Source of the DNA: MED-G105 sp038522945 | Lineage (GTDB): Bacteria; Pseudomonadota; Alphaproteobacteria; Caulobacterales; Parvularculaceae | Assembly (NCBI GenBank): GCA_038522945.1 | Contig: JBCBJV010000018.1 | Span: 1 to 64,000, forward strand | Direction of reading: 5' to 3' | Length of the DNA stretch: 64,000 bases | Part shown: positions 26,143-34,920 of the stretch, piece after piece | Layout of the letters: the number at the start of each line of letters is the position of its first letter | How positions within the stretch are numbered: position 1 is the first letter of the stretch | Notes under the pieces: model-generated | Seen by the model: only the letters and a program-made list of their open reading frames with translations | What the model was told of the DNA's origin: nothing | Database searches by the model: none | Program-made: the position numbers and the translations under genes

Positions 26143-26694
26143 TTGAGCGATATTGAACTCGATTATCACTATCTCACCAATGAGGCCTTGAAGGGCGTCG
26201 TGCGGAAAGTCTTGGATATCACCCAGGAGCTGGGGGCCGCGCCTGGAGAGCACCACTTTTACATCGAGTTCCTGACCGATGCGCCCGGCGTGTCGATCCC
26301 CGAAAAACTATCGGAAGCCTACCCAGAACGGATGACCATCGTCCTGCAACACCAGTTCAAAGACCTCGCGGTGACGGAGAACGGCTTTTCAGTAACTCTA
26401 TGGTTCCAAGGCGAGCCGTCGGTCCTACGCATTCCGTTCGAAGCGGTTACAAGCTTTGCCGACCCCAGCGTGCAATTCGGTCTTCGGTTTGATGCCGCAG
26501 GAGATCCGGACGAAATCCCGGAAGAGCTTCCAGAGGACCAGCGCCAGAACAGCAATTCTGCGGCCGCTGGTGACGCATCGACTGAAAAAGATGCTGGCGA
26601 TACCGCGGCCGATGATGCTGCGGATGAAACCGAAGAAAAGCCCGACAGTGATGGGGCGGATGTCGTTTCCCTGGACGCGTTCCGGAAAAAGTAG
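26143..26694 (+). CDS. sspB: alpha-type SspB, ClpXP adaptor for ssrA-tagged proteins
   Basis: Binds the ssrA tag and tethers tagged proteins to ClpXP. The 183-residue product has an SspB fold at residues 1-120 (LTNEALKGVVRKVLDI, then HHFYIEFLTDAPGV and LQHQFKDLAV), a long acidic linker, and a C-terminal VVSLDAFRKK that fits the ClpX-docking peptide. The start is TTG at 26143, since the family begins with the helix right after it and no ATG is in frame upstream. It lies 0.4 kb from the tmRNA gene, so the tag and its reader are neighbours. Confidence 0.93.
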   Translation: MSDIELDYHYLTNEALKGVVRKVLDITQELGAAPGEHHFYIEFLTDAPGVSIPEKLSEAYPERMTIVLQHQFKDLAVTENGFSVTLWFQGEPSVLRIPFEAVTSFADPSVQFGLRFDAAGDPDEIPEELPEDQRQNSNSAAAGDASTEKDAGDTAADDAADETEEKPDSDGADVVSLDAFRKK

Positions 26695-26907
26695 CCAGGC
26701 GAGACCAAGCGGACACCATTAGGTGAGCCCCACCACTTGGTCGCTCTTTGCGCTATAAATTGTGCGCCATGCTTAGTGGCGCACATCGAAAAAACACCCA
26801 GACAGGAGCCGACATTCATGCCTTGGCCATGGCGAAAACGCACGTCCCGTGCTAGCGCGAACGCAAATGCCACTTCCCTTTCCTCAAACTCTGAAAGGCC
26901 CGTCGCA

Positions 26908-28299
26908 ATGACCGAGACCCGCACCGAATCCGACACATTTGGCCCAATTGAAGTCCCTGCCGACAAATACTGGGGCGCACAGGCCCAGCGCTCGCTCGGC
27001 AACTTTAAAATTGGCTGGGAATCCCAGCCCGCGCCAATCGTCCGGGCACTGGGGATCGTGAAGCGCGCCGCGGCCGAAACCAATATGGCGCTTGGCAAGA
27101 TGGACGGCAAAATCGGTGAAGCCATTGTGACGGCGGCGCAGGAAGTCATGGAAGGCAAGCTTGACGATCACTTCCCGCTTGTAGTTTGGCAGACCGGATC
27201 CGGGACACAGTCCAACATGAATGCGAACGAGGTGATCGCCAACCGTGCGATTGAAATCCTGGGCGGTGAGATCGGATCGAAGTCACCGGTTCATCCGAAC
27301 GATCACTGCAATATGAGCCAATCGTCGAACGACACGTTCCCAACGGCAATGCATATTGCGTGTGCAGAGGAAATTCACCACCGTTTGCTGCCCGCCCTGC
27401 AACAACTACGCAACGCCCTGAACGACAAAGCCGAAGCCTGGAAAGACATTACCAAGATCGGTCGTACCCATACCCAGGACGCGACACCGGTGACGCTGGG
27501 TCAGGAGTTTTCAGGCTACACAGCGCAAGTCACTAATGGTATCAGGCGGATCGAGGAATCGCTCCCTGCCCTGATGGAATTGGCCCAAGGCGGCACCGCC
27601 GTCGGGACAGGGCTGGCGAGCCCGAAAGGCTTTGACGTCCAGGTGGCGGACCGGATCGCCGCGATCACGCAACTGCCGTTCAAGACCGCGCCGAACAAAT
27701 TTGAAGCGCTAGCCGCCCATGACGCCATGGTTATGAGCCACGGGGCGATCGCCACGGTTGCCGCCTCGCTCTTCAAAATTGCCAACGACATTCGCTTTCT
27801 CGGGTCCGGTCCGCGCTCGGGCCTCGGTGAACTGGCGCTGCCGGAAAACGAACCGGGATCGTCGATTATGCCGGGCAAGGTGAACCCGACACAGTGCGAG
27901 GCCATGACGCAGGTTTGCGCCCATATCATGGGCAATAATGCTGCCATCGGGTTCGCAGGTAGCCAGGGACACTTTGAGCTGAACGTCTACAACCCGATGA
28001 TGTCCTATAACTTCCTGCAATCAGTACGACTAATGGCCGATGCTAGTGTGTCGTTTACGGAGAAATGTGTTGTCGGGATCGAGCCTCGCCTCGACAATAT
28101 TCAGCGCGGCCTTGAGAACTCGCTCATGTTGGTGACACCTCTCAAAGAGAAATATGGTTACGACCGGGCGGCGAAAATCGCCAAGGCGGCGCATAAAAAC
28201 GGCACGACGCTGCGCGAGGAAGCCATCAAGGAGGGTATTCCAGCCGAAGACTTCGACGCAATTGTCCGTCCCGAGATGATGATCGGGCCGACGGAATAG
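26908..28299 (+). CDS. fumC: fumarate hydratase class II
   Basis: TCA-cycle hydration of fumarate to malate by the oxygen-stable homotetrameric enzyme. From the ATG at 26908 it has 463 residues, the family length. Signature GSSIMPGKVNP is present, with TGSGTQSNMNANEV and GRTHTQDATPV contributing the active site. An in-frame ATG at 26818 with AGGAG nine bases upstream would add 30 Arg/Ser-rich residues; it is unlikely to be the main start but could be a leader frame. Confidence 0.97.
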   Translation: MTETRTESDTFGPIEVPADKYWGAQAQRSLGNFKIGWESQPAPIVRALGIVKRAAAETNMALGKMDGKIGEAIVTAAQEVMEGKLDDHFPLVVWQTGSGTQSNMNANEVIANRAIEILGGEIGSKSPVHPNDHCNMSQSSNDTFPTAMHIACAEEIHHRLLPALQQLRNALNDKAEAWKDITKIGRTHTQDATPVTLGQEFSGYTAQVTNGIRRIEESLPALMELAQGGTAVGTGLASPKGFDVQVADRIAAITQLPFKTAPNKFEALAAHDAMVMSHGAIATVAASLFKIANDIRFLGSGPRSGLGELALPENEPGSSIMPGKVNPTQCEAMTQVCAHIMGNNAAIGFAGSQGHFELNVYNPMMSYNFLQSVRLMADASVSFTEKCVVGIEPRLDNIQRGLENSLMLVTPLKEKYGYDRAAKIAKAAHKNGTTLREEAIKEGIPAEDFDAIVRPEMMIGPTE

Positions 28300-28304
28300 T
28301 CGCA

Positions 28305-29582
28305 TTACCGACTGGTTCGCAAGACCCGTTGATCCTCCCCAAAAAGCACGAGGCTAAACGGGATCAATGTCAACACTAAAAGCGTGTGGGTGAAGATCGC
28401 ATGGATCTGAGAGTGATTGCTCAAGACCTCCCACCACAGGAAGGGGCTGATCGCAATGACGGCTAGGACCGGCCTGCGGCGAAAGAGGCTCATGAGCCTT
28501 GCTCGGCGATCCTCTTTGCTGAGGGCCAAGCCGAAAAACACAATAAGGGTCAGCCCGCCCCAGAAAGCCTTCAGCGCTTCGAAGTTCTCAGCCGTTGCAG
28601 CGCCTGGGATCTGTTTCACAGACTCAAATTCGCCGTAAATCCGGAAGCGGATCATCTGCAATATCTCTGTCCAGGCCTCAGGCCCGACCACGATTGCGGC
28701 GAGGCTGAACTTAATGGCCCAGAGCCCTCCATAACCAAGTCCAAAAAAGATACCCAATTTGACGAGGTCAATCAGTTGCGTTCGCGCGGGCAGCAAATTC
28801 TCGGATAAGCGATAGAGAAAATAAGTCAGTGCTGGCAGGGCGAAAATGAACAGCGGTACTGTCAGCCAGTCGAAAAAGGCCGTGCCGCATCCGAGCCCAA
28901 AAAAGAAAAGAACCGGCAAGCCGCGGGTGTTATCAAATTTTTTTGAGGCACTTGAGGCAAGCCAAAGCGCACTGCCGAATGCGAGAAACCAGCTGACGGC
29001 CTTCGTCCATAGAATGAAAAAGCCTGCATAGTTGATGAACGCGAAGGGAAAGAGAAACGCGAACGCGAACTTTCCGCCAAAGTCTTGGCCTAAGCGCCAG
29101 GCAAAGGCGCCGATGAGCAATAACATGGCGTTAAATGTGATCATGCGAAGATCACGATACGGTATAATCGTCAGCAGTGGTCTCGAGATCGCCGCATACC
29201 CGTGCCAGTAGCGGGAATAATCGTGGGCAGAAAGGTCAGCTCCCTTTTCTACGCCTAACAATAATTCATCACAGGAACTATAGACTGGCGCGCGGATCGC
29301 CCGTTCGAGCGAGGACTGTCCCTGTGGCTTTGAGCCAAGCGCAAAACTGACACCGAGACACTCTGTGCCGACATCAATTTTGCGGCCATTAAAGGCTGGA
29401 GGACGACCGAACTGAAAAAGTTCGTGGTCGGTCAGTATGTGATCGGCTATCGCTTGATTAGGCAAAGAAACCGCGCCCACAAGGGCAAGAAGACAAGCGC
29501 CAGCAATCAGCGGCAGGAGGGCACAGCAAATAGCAAATCTGGCCGCAAGATGCCGCCACTCTCCCCCTTCCGAGCCTGGCAT
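28305..29582 (-). CDS. polytopic membrane protein, possible glycosyltransferase-like
   Basis: A 425-residue integral membrane protein with about nine to ten helices. A large periplasmic loop follows the first helix and contains DYSRYWHGYAAISRPLL, reminiscent of lipid-linked-sugar-dependent (GT-C type) membrane transferases, though no diagnostic catalytic motif is certain. It begins 11 bp after the glyS stop, so it is probably cotranscribed with glyS. Function is a guess. Confidence 0.65.
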   Translation of the reverse strand: MPGSEGGEWRHLAARFAICCALLPLIAGACLLALVGAVSLPNQAIADHILTDHELFQFGRPPAFNGRKIDVGTECLGVSFALGSKPQGQSSLERAIRAPVYSSCDELLLGVEKGADLSAHDYSRYWHGYAAISRPLLTIIPYRDLRMITFNAMLLLIGAFAWRLGQDFGGKFAFAFLFPFAFINYAGFFILWTKAVSWFLAFGSALWLASSASKKFDNTRGLPVLFFFGLGCGTAFFDWLTVPLFIFALPALTYFLYRLSENLLPARTQLIDLVKLGIFFGLGYGGLWAIKFSLAAIVVGPEAWTEILQMIRFRIYGEFESVKQIPGAATAENFEALKAFWGGLTLIVFFGLALSKEDRRARLMSLFRRRPVLAVIAISPFLWWEVLSNHSQIHAIFTHTLLVLTLIPFSLVLFGEDQRVLRTSR

Positions 29583-29593
29583 CAGCGCGCCCC

Positions 29594-31678
29594 TCAGCCT
29601 TCCAATTTTTCAAAGTCTGCAACAGCCAAAACCGCGCGACGGAAGCGTTGCAGGAGCGCCAGCCGATTTGCCCGCAGCGCCGGGTCTTCAGCGTTCACAG
29701 TGACTTCCTCAAAGAAGGTATCAATCGGCGCTCGTAAGGTTGAAAGCGCTTTCATGGCGTCTTCAAATCGTTCGGCGGCAAGTGCCTCGGAAGCAGCGCC
29801 CTCCGCCTTGCCCAACGCGTCGAGCAAGGCAGCTTCCGCTGTTTCCGTTGCCAAAGCAGGATCGACATCGCCTTCTTCGATGTCACCCTTCTTTTCTTCC
29901 GCCTTCAGAATGTTCGCTGCGCGCTTGAAGCCGGCGAGAAGATTTGCCCCGTCTTCGCCTTTCAAAAAAGCACCGAACGCCTTCAGTTTCTCTACAACAA
30001 GGAAGAGATCGTCCTGCAGCTGACCATCGGCATCAACGAGAACGGCCGCAACTTGATCATGGGCGAATCCGAGATCTCGCAGATAAACAACGAGACGGTC
30101 ATGGAAGAAGCCGAGCAGGTCTTCGCTGATAGGCTGGACGTCGGTTGTCGCAACCCCTGTTAGGGCCTCACCCAGTTTGACTGTTAGCGGCAGACGCAAT
30201 TGATTGTCGAGGATCAAGGCGATCACGCCAAGGGCGGCCCGGCGAAGGGCGAACGGGTCTGACGAGCCCGTCGGTTTTTTGTCGATCGACCAGAAAGCCG
30301 TCAGTGTATCAATCTTGTCCGCGAGCGCCGCGGCAACGGAGACCGGTGCGGTCGGCACCTCGCCGCCCTGCCCCAAAGGCTTGTAGTGATCGCGGATCGC
30401 GTTCGCGACGTCGGGATTGATTCCTTGCTCAAGCGCATAGTATCGGCCCATCAGCCCCTGCAATTCGGGAAACTCATAGACCATCCCGGTTACAAGGTCG
30501 GTCTTGGCAAGGCGCGCCGCCATTGCCGCCGCGTCCGGGTCAGCGCCAACTGATGGTGCGATATCCCGCGCCAGTTTTTCCAACCGGCGCACTTTGTCAC
30601 CTACGGTGCCCAGCCCTTCAAAGAAAGTGATCCGATCAAGGTCAGGTAATCGCTCTTCAAGAGCGATCTTCAAATCCTGCCGATAGAGGAACCAGGCATC
30701 AGAAAGCCGCGCCGTCAGCACGCGCTCATAGCCCTGGCGCATGGCGGCGCCACCATCAGACGCTTCGATGTTCGCCACACAGATGAATTTGTTGGCAAGG
30801 CGCCCCGTGCCGGGATTGCGCACGGAGAAATATTTCTGATGACCGCGCATGGACGCCGTCAACGCTTCATCAGGGACAGTTAGAAACTTCTCGTCAAAGG
30901 TCCCCATCAGGACGATAGGCCATTCGGCGAGACCGGCGACCTCGTTCAGGAGGCTCTTATCGTCGATGAGCTCAAGCCCTTGCGCCTCGCACAGGGTCCT
31001 GGCGTCACGAGCAATGATCTCCTCGCGCTCTTCGGCCGACAAAATCACCTTGGAGGCGCGCAAGGTCTCGGCATATTTTTCAAAGCTGCGTACACTGACC
31101 GGGTCCGGTGCATGAAAGCGGTGGCCCTCGGTCACGTCTGAGGCCTCAAGCGAACCGACCTTCAAGGGCACGATTTCATGGTCGAAGACGCACAGGATTC
31201 TATGCAGCGGGCGCACCCATTTTAATGCAGTGTCTTCCGCGCTCTCGTCGCCCCATCGCATGGCTTTTTGCCAAGGAAAGCGCGTGACGATATCAGGCAA
31301 GGCGTCAGCGATAACATCAGTAGTTGGACGACCTAGTCGCTCAACCACTGCTACATAATAGCTGCCCTTCTTGTCTTCGCGGGTTTCGCAGTCCTCGAGC
31401 GAACCAAGACCTGCGGACTTTAGGAATCCTTCCACGGCCTTTTCCGGCGCACCGACCCGCGGACCTTTTTTTTCTTCACGCACGTCTGGCTGTTTGACGG
31501 GAAGACCTGTCGCCACAAAGGTCAGCCGACGCGGACCGCCAAAACTGGTCACACCCTCGGGCAGATAGCCTGCATCAAGCAGCGCCTGATTGAGGAGCTT
31601 TTGCAGGTCAGCGGCCGCGCGCGCTTGAAAACGCGCCGGAATTTCTTCGGAAAACAGTTCAATAAGGAGCTCAGCCAT
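29594..31678 (-). CDS. glyS: glycyl-tRNA synthetase beta subunit
   Basis: Beta subunit of the alpha2beta2 glycyl-tRNA synthetase; contacts tRNA-Gly and is required for charging. 694 residues, normal length. N-terminal LLIELFSEEIPARFQ, the central MRGHQKYFSV and the C-terminal DALR-like anticodon-binding domain are characteristic. The alpha subunit gene lies more than 2 kb upstream on the same strand, with other genes between, rather than next to it as in most bacteria. Confidence 0.97.
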   Translation of the reverse strand: MAELLIELFSEEIPARFQARAAADLQKLLNQALLDAGYLPEGVTSFGGPRRLTFVATGLPVKQPDVREEKKGPRVGAPEKAVEGFLKSAGLGSLEDCETREDKKGSYYVAVVERLGRPTTDVIADALPDIVTRFPWQKAMRWGDESAEDTALKWVRPLHRILCVFDHEIVPLKVGSLEASDVTEGHRFHAPDPVSVRSFEKYAETLRASKVILSAEEREEIIARDARTLCEAQGLELIDDKSLLNEVAGLAEWPIVLMGTFDEKFLTVPDEALTASMRGHQKYFSVRNPGTGRLANKFICVANIEASDGGAAMRQGYERVLTARLSDAWFLYRQDLKIALEERLPDLDRITFFEGLGTVGDKVRRLEKLARDIAPSVGADPDAAAMAARLAKTDLVTGMVYEFPELQGLMGRYYALEQGINPDVANAIRDHYKPLGQGGEVPTAPVSVAAALADKIDTLTAFWSIDKKPTGSSDPFALRRAALGVIALILDNQLRLPLTVKLGEALTGVATTDVQPISEDLLGFFHDRLVVYLRDLGFAHDQVAAVLVDADGQLQDDLFLVVEKLKAFGAFLKGEDGANLLAGFKRAANILKAEEKKGDIEEGDVDPALATETAEAALLDALGKAEGAASEALAAERFEDAMKALSTLRAPIDTFFEEVTVNAEDPALRANRLALLQRFRRAVLAVADFEKLEG

Positions 31679-31729
31679 GACGCGGGGTTCTATGACTCGC
31701 CGGGTTAGAAGGCAACCGCATCAAGAAGG

Positions 31730-32203
31730 TCAGGTCGCCTTCAGCAGCTTGTCGGTGCCATTCGCCTGGCGCCGGACCTGAGTGGCGTAAACCCGCGCGC
31801 TCAGCTTTCTCTCAGGCGTCAGAAAATCGGCCTCGCCATGGATCAATGTGCGCGAGGTATTGGTCGCGCGCGCTTCGATCAACGCAAGTGGCTTCTGGAC
31901 AGGACGGAAGAAGTTCACCTCGAGCCGAGAGGTGACAAATCGATCTTCATTGCCTTCCAGCACCGACATGGAAAGCAGGCCCATCACGTGATCAGCGACT
32001 GAGGAGACATGGCCGCCGAACATGGCCCCATCCGGCATAATGAAGCGGTCATCGATATCCCAGCGCATGGAGAGCTGTCCGAAAGACCAGTCAGTCAACT
32101 CGAACTTGCCGAGATTATGCTCTGCCCACGAATGGAAAACCGAGTTTCCGCTCATATACTCGTTCAGGATCTCCCCATGGCGCTCGCTGGTTTTCTTGGT
32201 CAT
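31730..32203 (-). CDS. PaaI-type hotdog-fold thioesterase
   Basis: 157 residues with the hotdog signature: a helix preceded by MPDGAMFGGHVSSVADHVMGL and strands with LEVNFFRPV. Members hydrolyse acyl-CoA thioesters in the cytoplasm; the substrate is not evident. It overlaps the upstream monooxygenase-like gene by 4 bp and is 51 bp upstream of glyS on the same strand. Confidence 0.83.
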   Translation of the reverse strand: MTKKTSERHGEILNEYMSGNSVFHSWAEHNLGKFELTDWSFGQLSMRWDIDDRFIMPDGAMFGGHVSSVADHVMGLLSMSVLEGNEDRFVTSRLEVNFFRPVQKPLALIEARATNTSRTLIHGEADFLTPERKLSARVYATQVRRQANGTDKLLKAT

Positions 32204-32535
32204 ATCGCGCGTCCATCGAGTACGACTGGCGTAAACGGGGAGAACAATTGTGAGGCTTCTTCCAGACTGCCGACCGGGACATAATCACAAGCCGCCCCAA
32301 AGTCCTCCCACATCGCGCCGACACGAGGGTTGGTGTGCGCAGCGTCAATCGCTTCCTGGGATTTCCAGGTGAAAATCTCCAGAATGGTGCCATCTTTTGC
32401 TTCGGCCACCATAGACGGCCCTTCAGCCACCAGGTCTTCTGCACGCAGGATCTCCAGATGGGTCGCCACGAGGTCCTTTAGCCGGGCCGACTGGCCCGGT
32501 TTCGGCCGGTAACATGCAATGACCGTCACACCCAT
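32200..32535 (-). CDS. antibiotic biosynthesis monooxygenase (ABM) domain protein
   Basis: 111 residues forming one ferredoxin-like ABM domain: VTVIACYRPKPGQSARLKDL at the start and ILEIFTWKSQEAIDAAH in the core. Such proteins are often small quinone or haem monooxygenases, but many have no known activity. Translationally coupled to the thioesterase gene by a 4-bp overlap. A 13-bp tandem repeat lies 80 bp upstream of its start. Confidence 0.83.
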   Translation of the reverse strand: MGVTVIACYRPKPGQSARLKDLVATHLEILRAEDLVAEGPSMVAEAKDGTILEIFTWKSQEAIDAAHTNPRVGAMWEDFGAACDYVPVGSLEEASQLFSPFTPVVLDGRAI

Positions 32536-32615
32536 AATCGAGGCTCCTTCGCCGCTCCGACGCCCATCCTATGTCCCTATTGCCACATTCGGGAAGCCAA
32601 TTGCGCAGTCACTTA

Positions 32616-32674
32616 AGGCAGTGGCTTGAGGCAGTGGCTTGAGGCAGTGGCTTGAGGCAGTGGCTTGAGGCAGT
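32616..32674. repeat. 13-bp tandem repeat, four full copies and a part
   Basis: The unit AGGCAGTGGCTTG is repeated exactly at 32616, 32629, 32642 and 32655, and AGGCAGT begins a fifth at 32668. It sits between the divergent ABM gene (start 32535) and exported-protein gene (start 32773), in their shared promoter region. Confidence 0.92.
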
Positions 32675-32772
32675 TCAATCATCCCTCAGTCATTGAAATT
32701 CCGTGTGATTGACCCGGCAAGCGCATGGTGCGATTTTAGGAGAGGTATTTGGAAGGCTTGAGGTTCGGTTCG

Positions 32773-33387
32773 ATGAAAATGACCCCAAAAATGAAGCTCA
32801 CGATTGTGGCTGGTGCCATGGGTGTATTTGCGCCTCAGCTGGTGAGCGCGGAGGAAGTGCCCACAAGTTTGGGTGACTGCAAGGAAATCAACGACGCCGA
32901 AGCGCGCCTTGCCTGTTATGACTCGATCGCAAATGCGCCTGCGCCCCAAATACCAGAACTGGCCCCGGCTCCTGCTCCTTCCGCTCCTGAGTCGTCTGCT
33001 CCTGCGACACCGATTACCTCAACGGTTGCCCCAAGCCCTTCGACGACCTCTGCATTGCCGCCGGCCGTTGAGCAGCCGCCAGAGGCCCCGGCAAATCCGG
33101 AAGCCACCTTCGGCAGCGAGAATCTGAAAAAAAACCGTAAAGAAAAAGAGAAAGTTGACCGGATCACGTCTCCGATCGTCGACATCAAGGCAAATCCTTA
33201 CGGAAAGCTAACGATCACGTTGGCAAACGGTCAGGTCTGGAAACAGCTTAAGGGCGATGGAAAAACAGTCCGTATCCCGCGCAAAGAACGGGACTACACC
33301 GCAACGGTGAGACGCGGCGCAATTGGAAGTTACTTCCTGCGCATTGAAGAGCTCAACAAGGCGGTAAAAGTGCGCCGGGTGAAGTAG
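32773..33387 (+). CDS. exported protein of unknown function
   Basis: From the ATG at 32773 the product has 204 residues: a signal peptide ending in QLVSAEE, then CKEINDAEARLACYDSIA, a short cysteine motif shared with many exported proteins including VasI-type ones, a Pro/Ala/Ser linker (about 55-110), a basic patch, and a C-terminal beta-rich domain with NGQVWKQLKGD and VRIPRKERDY. It is flanked by minus-strand genes on both sides and ends 4 bp from the GFA gene. Probably a periplasmic or outer-envelope protein. Confidence 0.75.
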   Translation: MKMTPKMKLTIVAGAMGVFAPQLVSAEEVPTSLGDCKEINDAEARLACYDSIANAPAPQIPELAPAPAPSAPESSAPATPITSTVAPSPSTTSALPPAVEQPPEAPANPEATFGSENLKKNRKEKEKVDRITSPIVDIKANPYGKLTITLANGQVWKQLKGDGKTVRIPRKERDYTATVRRGAIGSYFLRIEELNKAVKVRRVK

Positions 33388-33391
33388 ACGT

Positions 33392-33865
33392 TCAAACCGT
33401 CAAGCTGCGTACATAAGCCTGATACCGCGACGTAATTTCGCTGTAATCAGTGGGCTGCTCGTCAAACAGCAAATCTTCATCCCGGAAATCTACCCAGTCC
33501 ATCTTGCTGCTCACCCAAATATGAGCAGCCGGCTTGGCATAACGGCTGTCGTCGAGCGTTCCGCCCCGTAGTACATAAATGCCCCGGGACGGTTCATCTC
33601 CGTGACGGAGACGACCCCCACATTTGACGCAGAACTCGCCGAACCGCTTCTTGCCGCCATCTGCGACCCAGTCGACGCGACCGAGTTCGCCTTGTGTGAT
33701 GGTTATTGAGTCTTCAAGAATAATACAGGAGATATTGAAAGTACTCGCCGATATTTTCTGGCAGTTTCTGCAATGGCAAGCGTAGACCATAAGGGGCGCC
33801 CCCTTAAGCCGATACCGAACGGCGCCGCAGTGGCAACCGCCGGTCAGGGTCAAGTCACCACTCAA
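33392..33865 (-). CDS. GFA-family (glutathione-dependent formaldehyde-activating-like) protein
   Basis: 157 residues with the zinc-binding cysteines of the family: GGCHCGAVRY near the start, CHCRNCQK in the middle and CVKCGGRL toward the end. The fold binds zinc; catalytic use of glutathione is proven only for few members. It overlaps the end of glyQ by 4 bp, so it is translated from the glyQ message. Confidence 0.87.
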   Translation of the reverse strand: MSGDLTLTGGCHCGAVRYRLKGAPLMVYACHCRNCQKISASTFNISCIILEDSITITQGELGRVDWVADGGKKRFGEFCVKCGGRLRHGDEPSRGIYVLRGGTLDDSRYAKPAAHIWVSSKMDWVDFRDEDLLFDEQPTDYSEITSRYQAYVRSLTV

Positions 33866-34827
33866 GCAGCGCCCTCAAAGTCGACGATCCCCGCGCCTTC
33901 GCCTCGTCCTTGTGGACTTTCAAGCCACGCCTCACAACACGCCTTGGAAAGCGTTCGTACTCGGAGAATATATGACTGGCGCTCAGCGACCGAGATAACG
34001 CCGCGGGCATCGAGCAGGTTAAAAACATGCGAGGCCCGAATGCACTGCTCATACGCGGGCAATGGATAAGCCGTCCCGGCGCTCTTTCCCGCATCAATAA
34101 TCGACATGCAGGCGGTTTCGGCTTCTTTAAACTGACGGAACAAAACATCTGTGTCCGCTAGATCAAAATTGTACGCAGACTGTTCAACCTCATTCTGGTG
34201 GAAAACATCACCGTAAGTGAATGGCGTTCCATCGGGCTTGCGCCCGCCATAGACTAGGTCGAAGCCGTTATCGACCCCTTGCACATACATGGCGAGCCGC
34301 TCCAAGCCGTAGGTAATCTCACCCGTGACGGGCTTGCAGTCAAAGCCGCCCACCTGTTGAAAGTACGTAAACTGAGTAACCTCCATACCGTCACACCAGA
34401 CCTCCCAACCGAGCCCCCATGCGCCAAGGGTCGGGCTTTCCCAGTCGTCTTCGACAAAACGGATGTCATGGACGGAACGGTCAATGCCGATGGCATCAAG
34501 GGACCCGAGATAAAGCTCCTGAATGTTCTGCGGGCTTGGCTTCAAGACCACTTGAAACTGGTAGTAGTGCTGAAAACGATTGGGGTTCGCGCCAAAACGC
34601 CCATCAGTCGGTCGCCGACACGGTTGAACATAGGCCGCGTTCCATGGCTTGGGCCCAAGGGAGCGCAGCGTGGTCGCCGGGTGAAATGTCCCCGCGCCCA
34701 TCTCCATGTCATAGGGTTGCAGGATCACGCACCCGCGCTCAGACCAGTATGTCTGCAAGGTCAGGATCAAGTCCTGGAATGAAAGGGCATTACTGGATGA
34801 GGCGTGTGCTAGAGGCGTTTCGGTCAT
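33862..34827 (-). CDS. glyQ: glycyl-tRNA synthetase alpha subunit
   Basis: Catalytic alpha subunit that forms glycyl-adenylate. 321 residues. The early FQDLILTLQTYWSERGC, then GAGTFHPATTLRSLGPKPWN and RPTDGRYG-like RPTDGRFGANPNR are hallmark class II motifs of GlyQ. First gene of a minus-strand unit; the beta subunit gene lies downstream after GFA, ABM and thioesterase genes. Confidence 0.97.
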   Translation of the reverse strand: MTETPLAHASSSNALSFQDLILTLQTYWSERGCVILQPYDMEMGAGTFHPATTLRSLGPKPWNAAYVQPCRRPTDGRFGANPNRFQHYYQFQVVLKPSPQNIQELYLGSLDAIGIDRSVHDIRFVEDDWESPTLGAWGLGWEVWCDGMEVTQFTYFQQVGGFDCKPVTGEITYGLERLAMYVQGVDNGFDLVYGGRKPDGTPFTYGDVFHQNEVEQSAYNFDLADTDVLFRQFKEAETACMSIIDAGKSAGTAYPLPAYEQCIRASHVFNLLDARGVISVAERQSYILRVRTLSKACCEAWLESPQGRGEGAGIVDFEGAA

Positions 34828-34920
34828 GATCGCGGACGCTAGTGAGCAGCGCTCTAAGGGTCAAGATTGCCACTAAATCAGTGTCGAAAATTACCTCAGG
34901 GCAAAAGCCGGACAGTTCAA

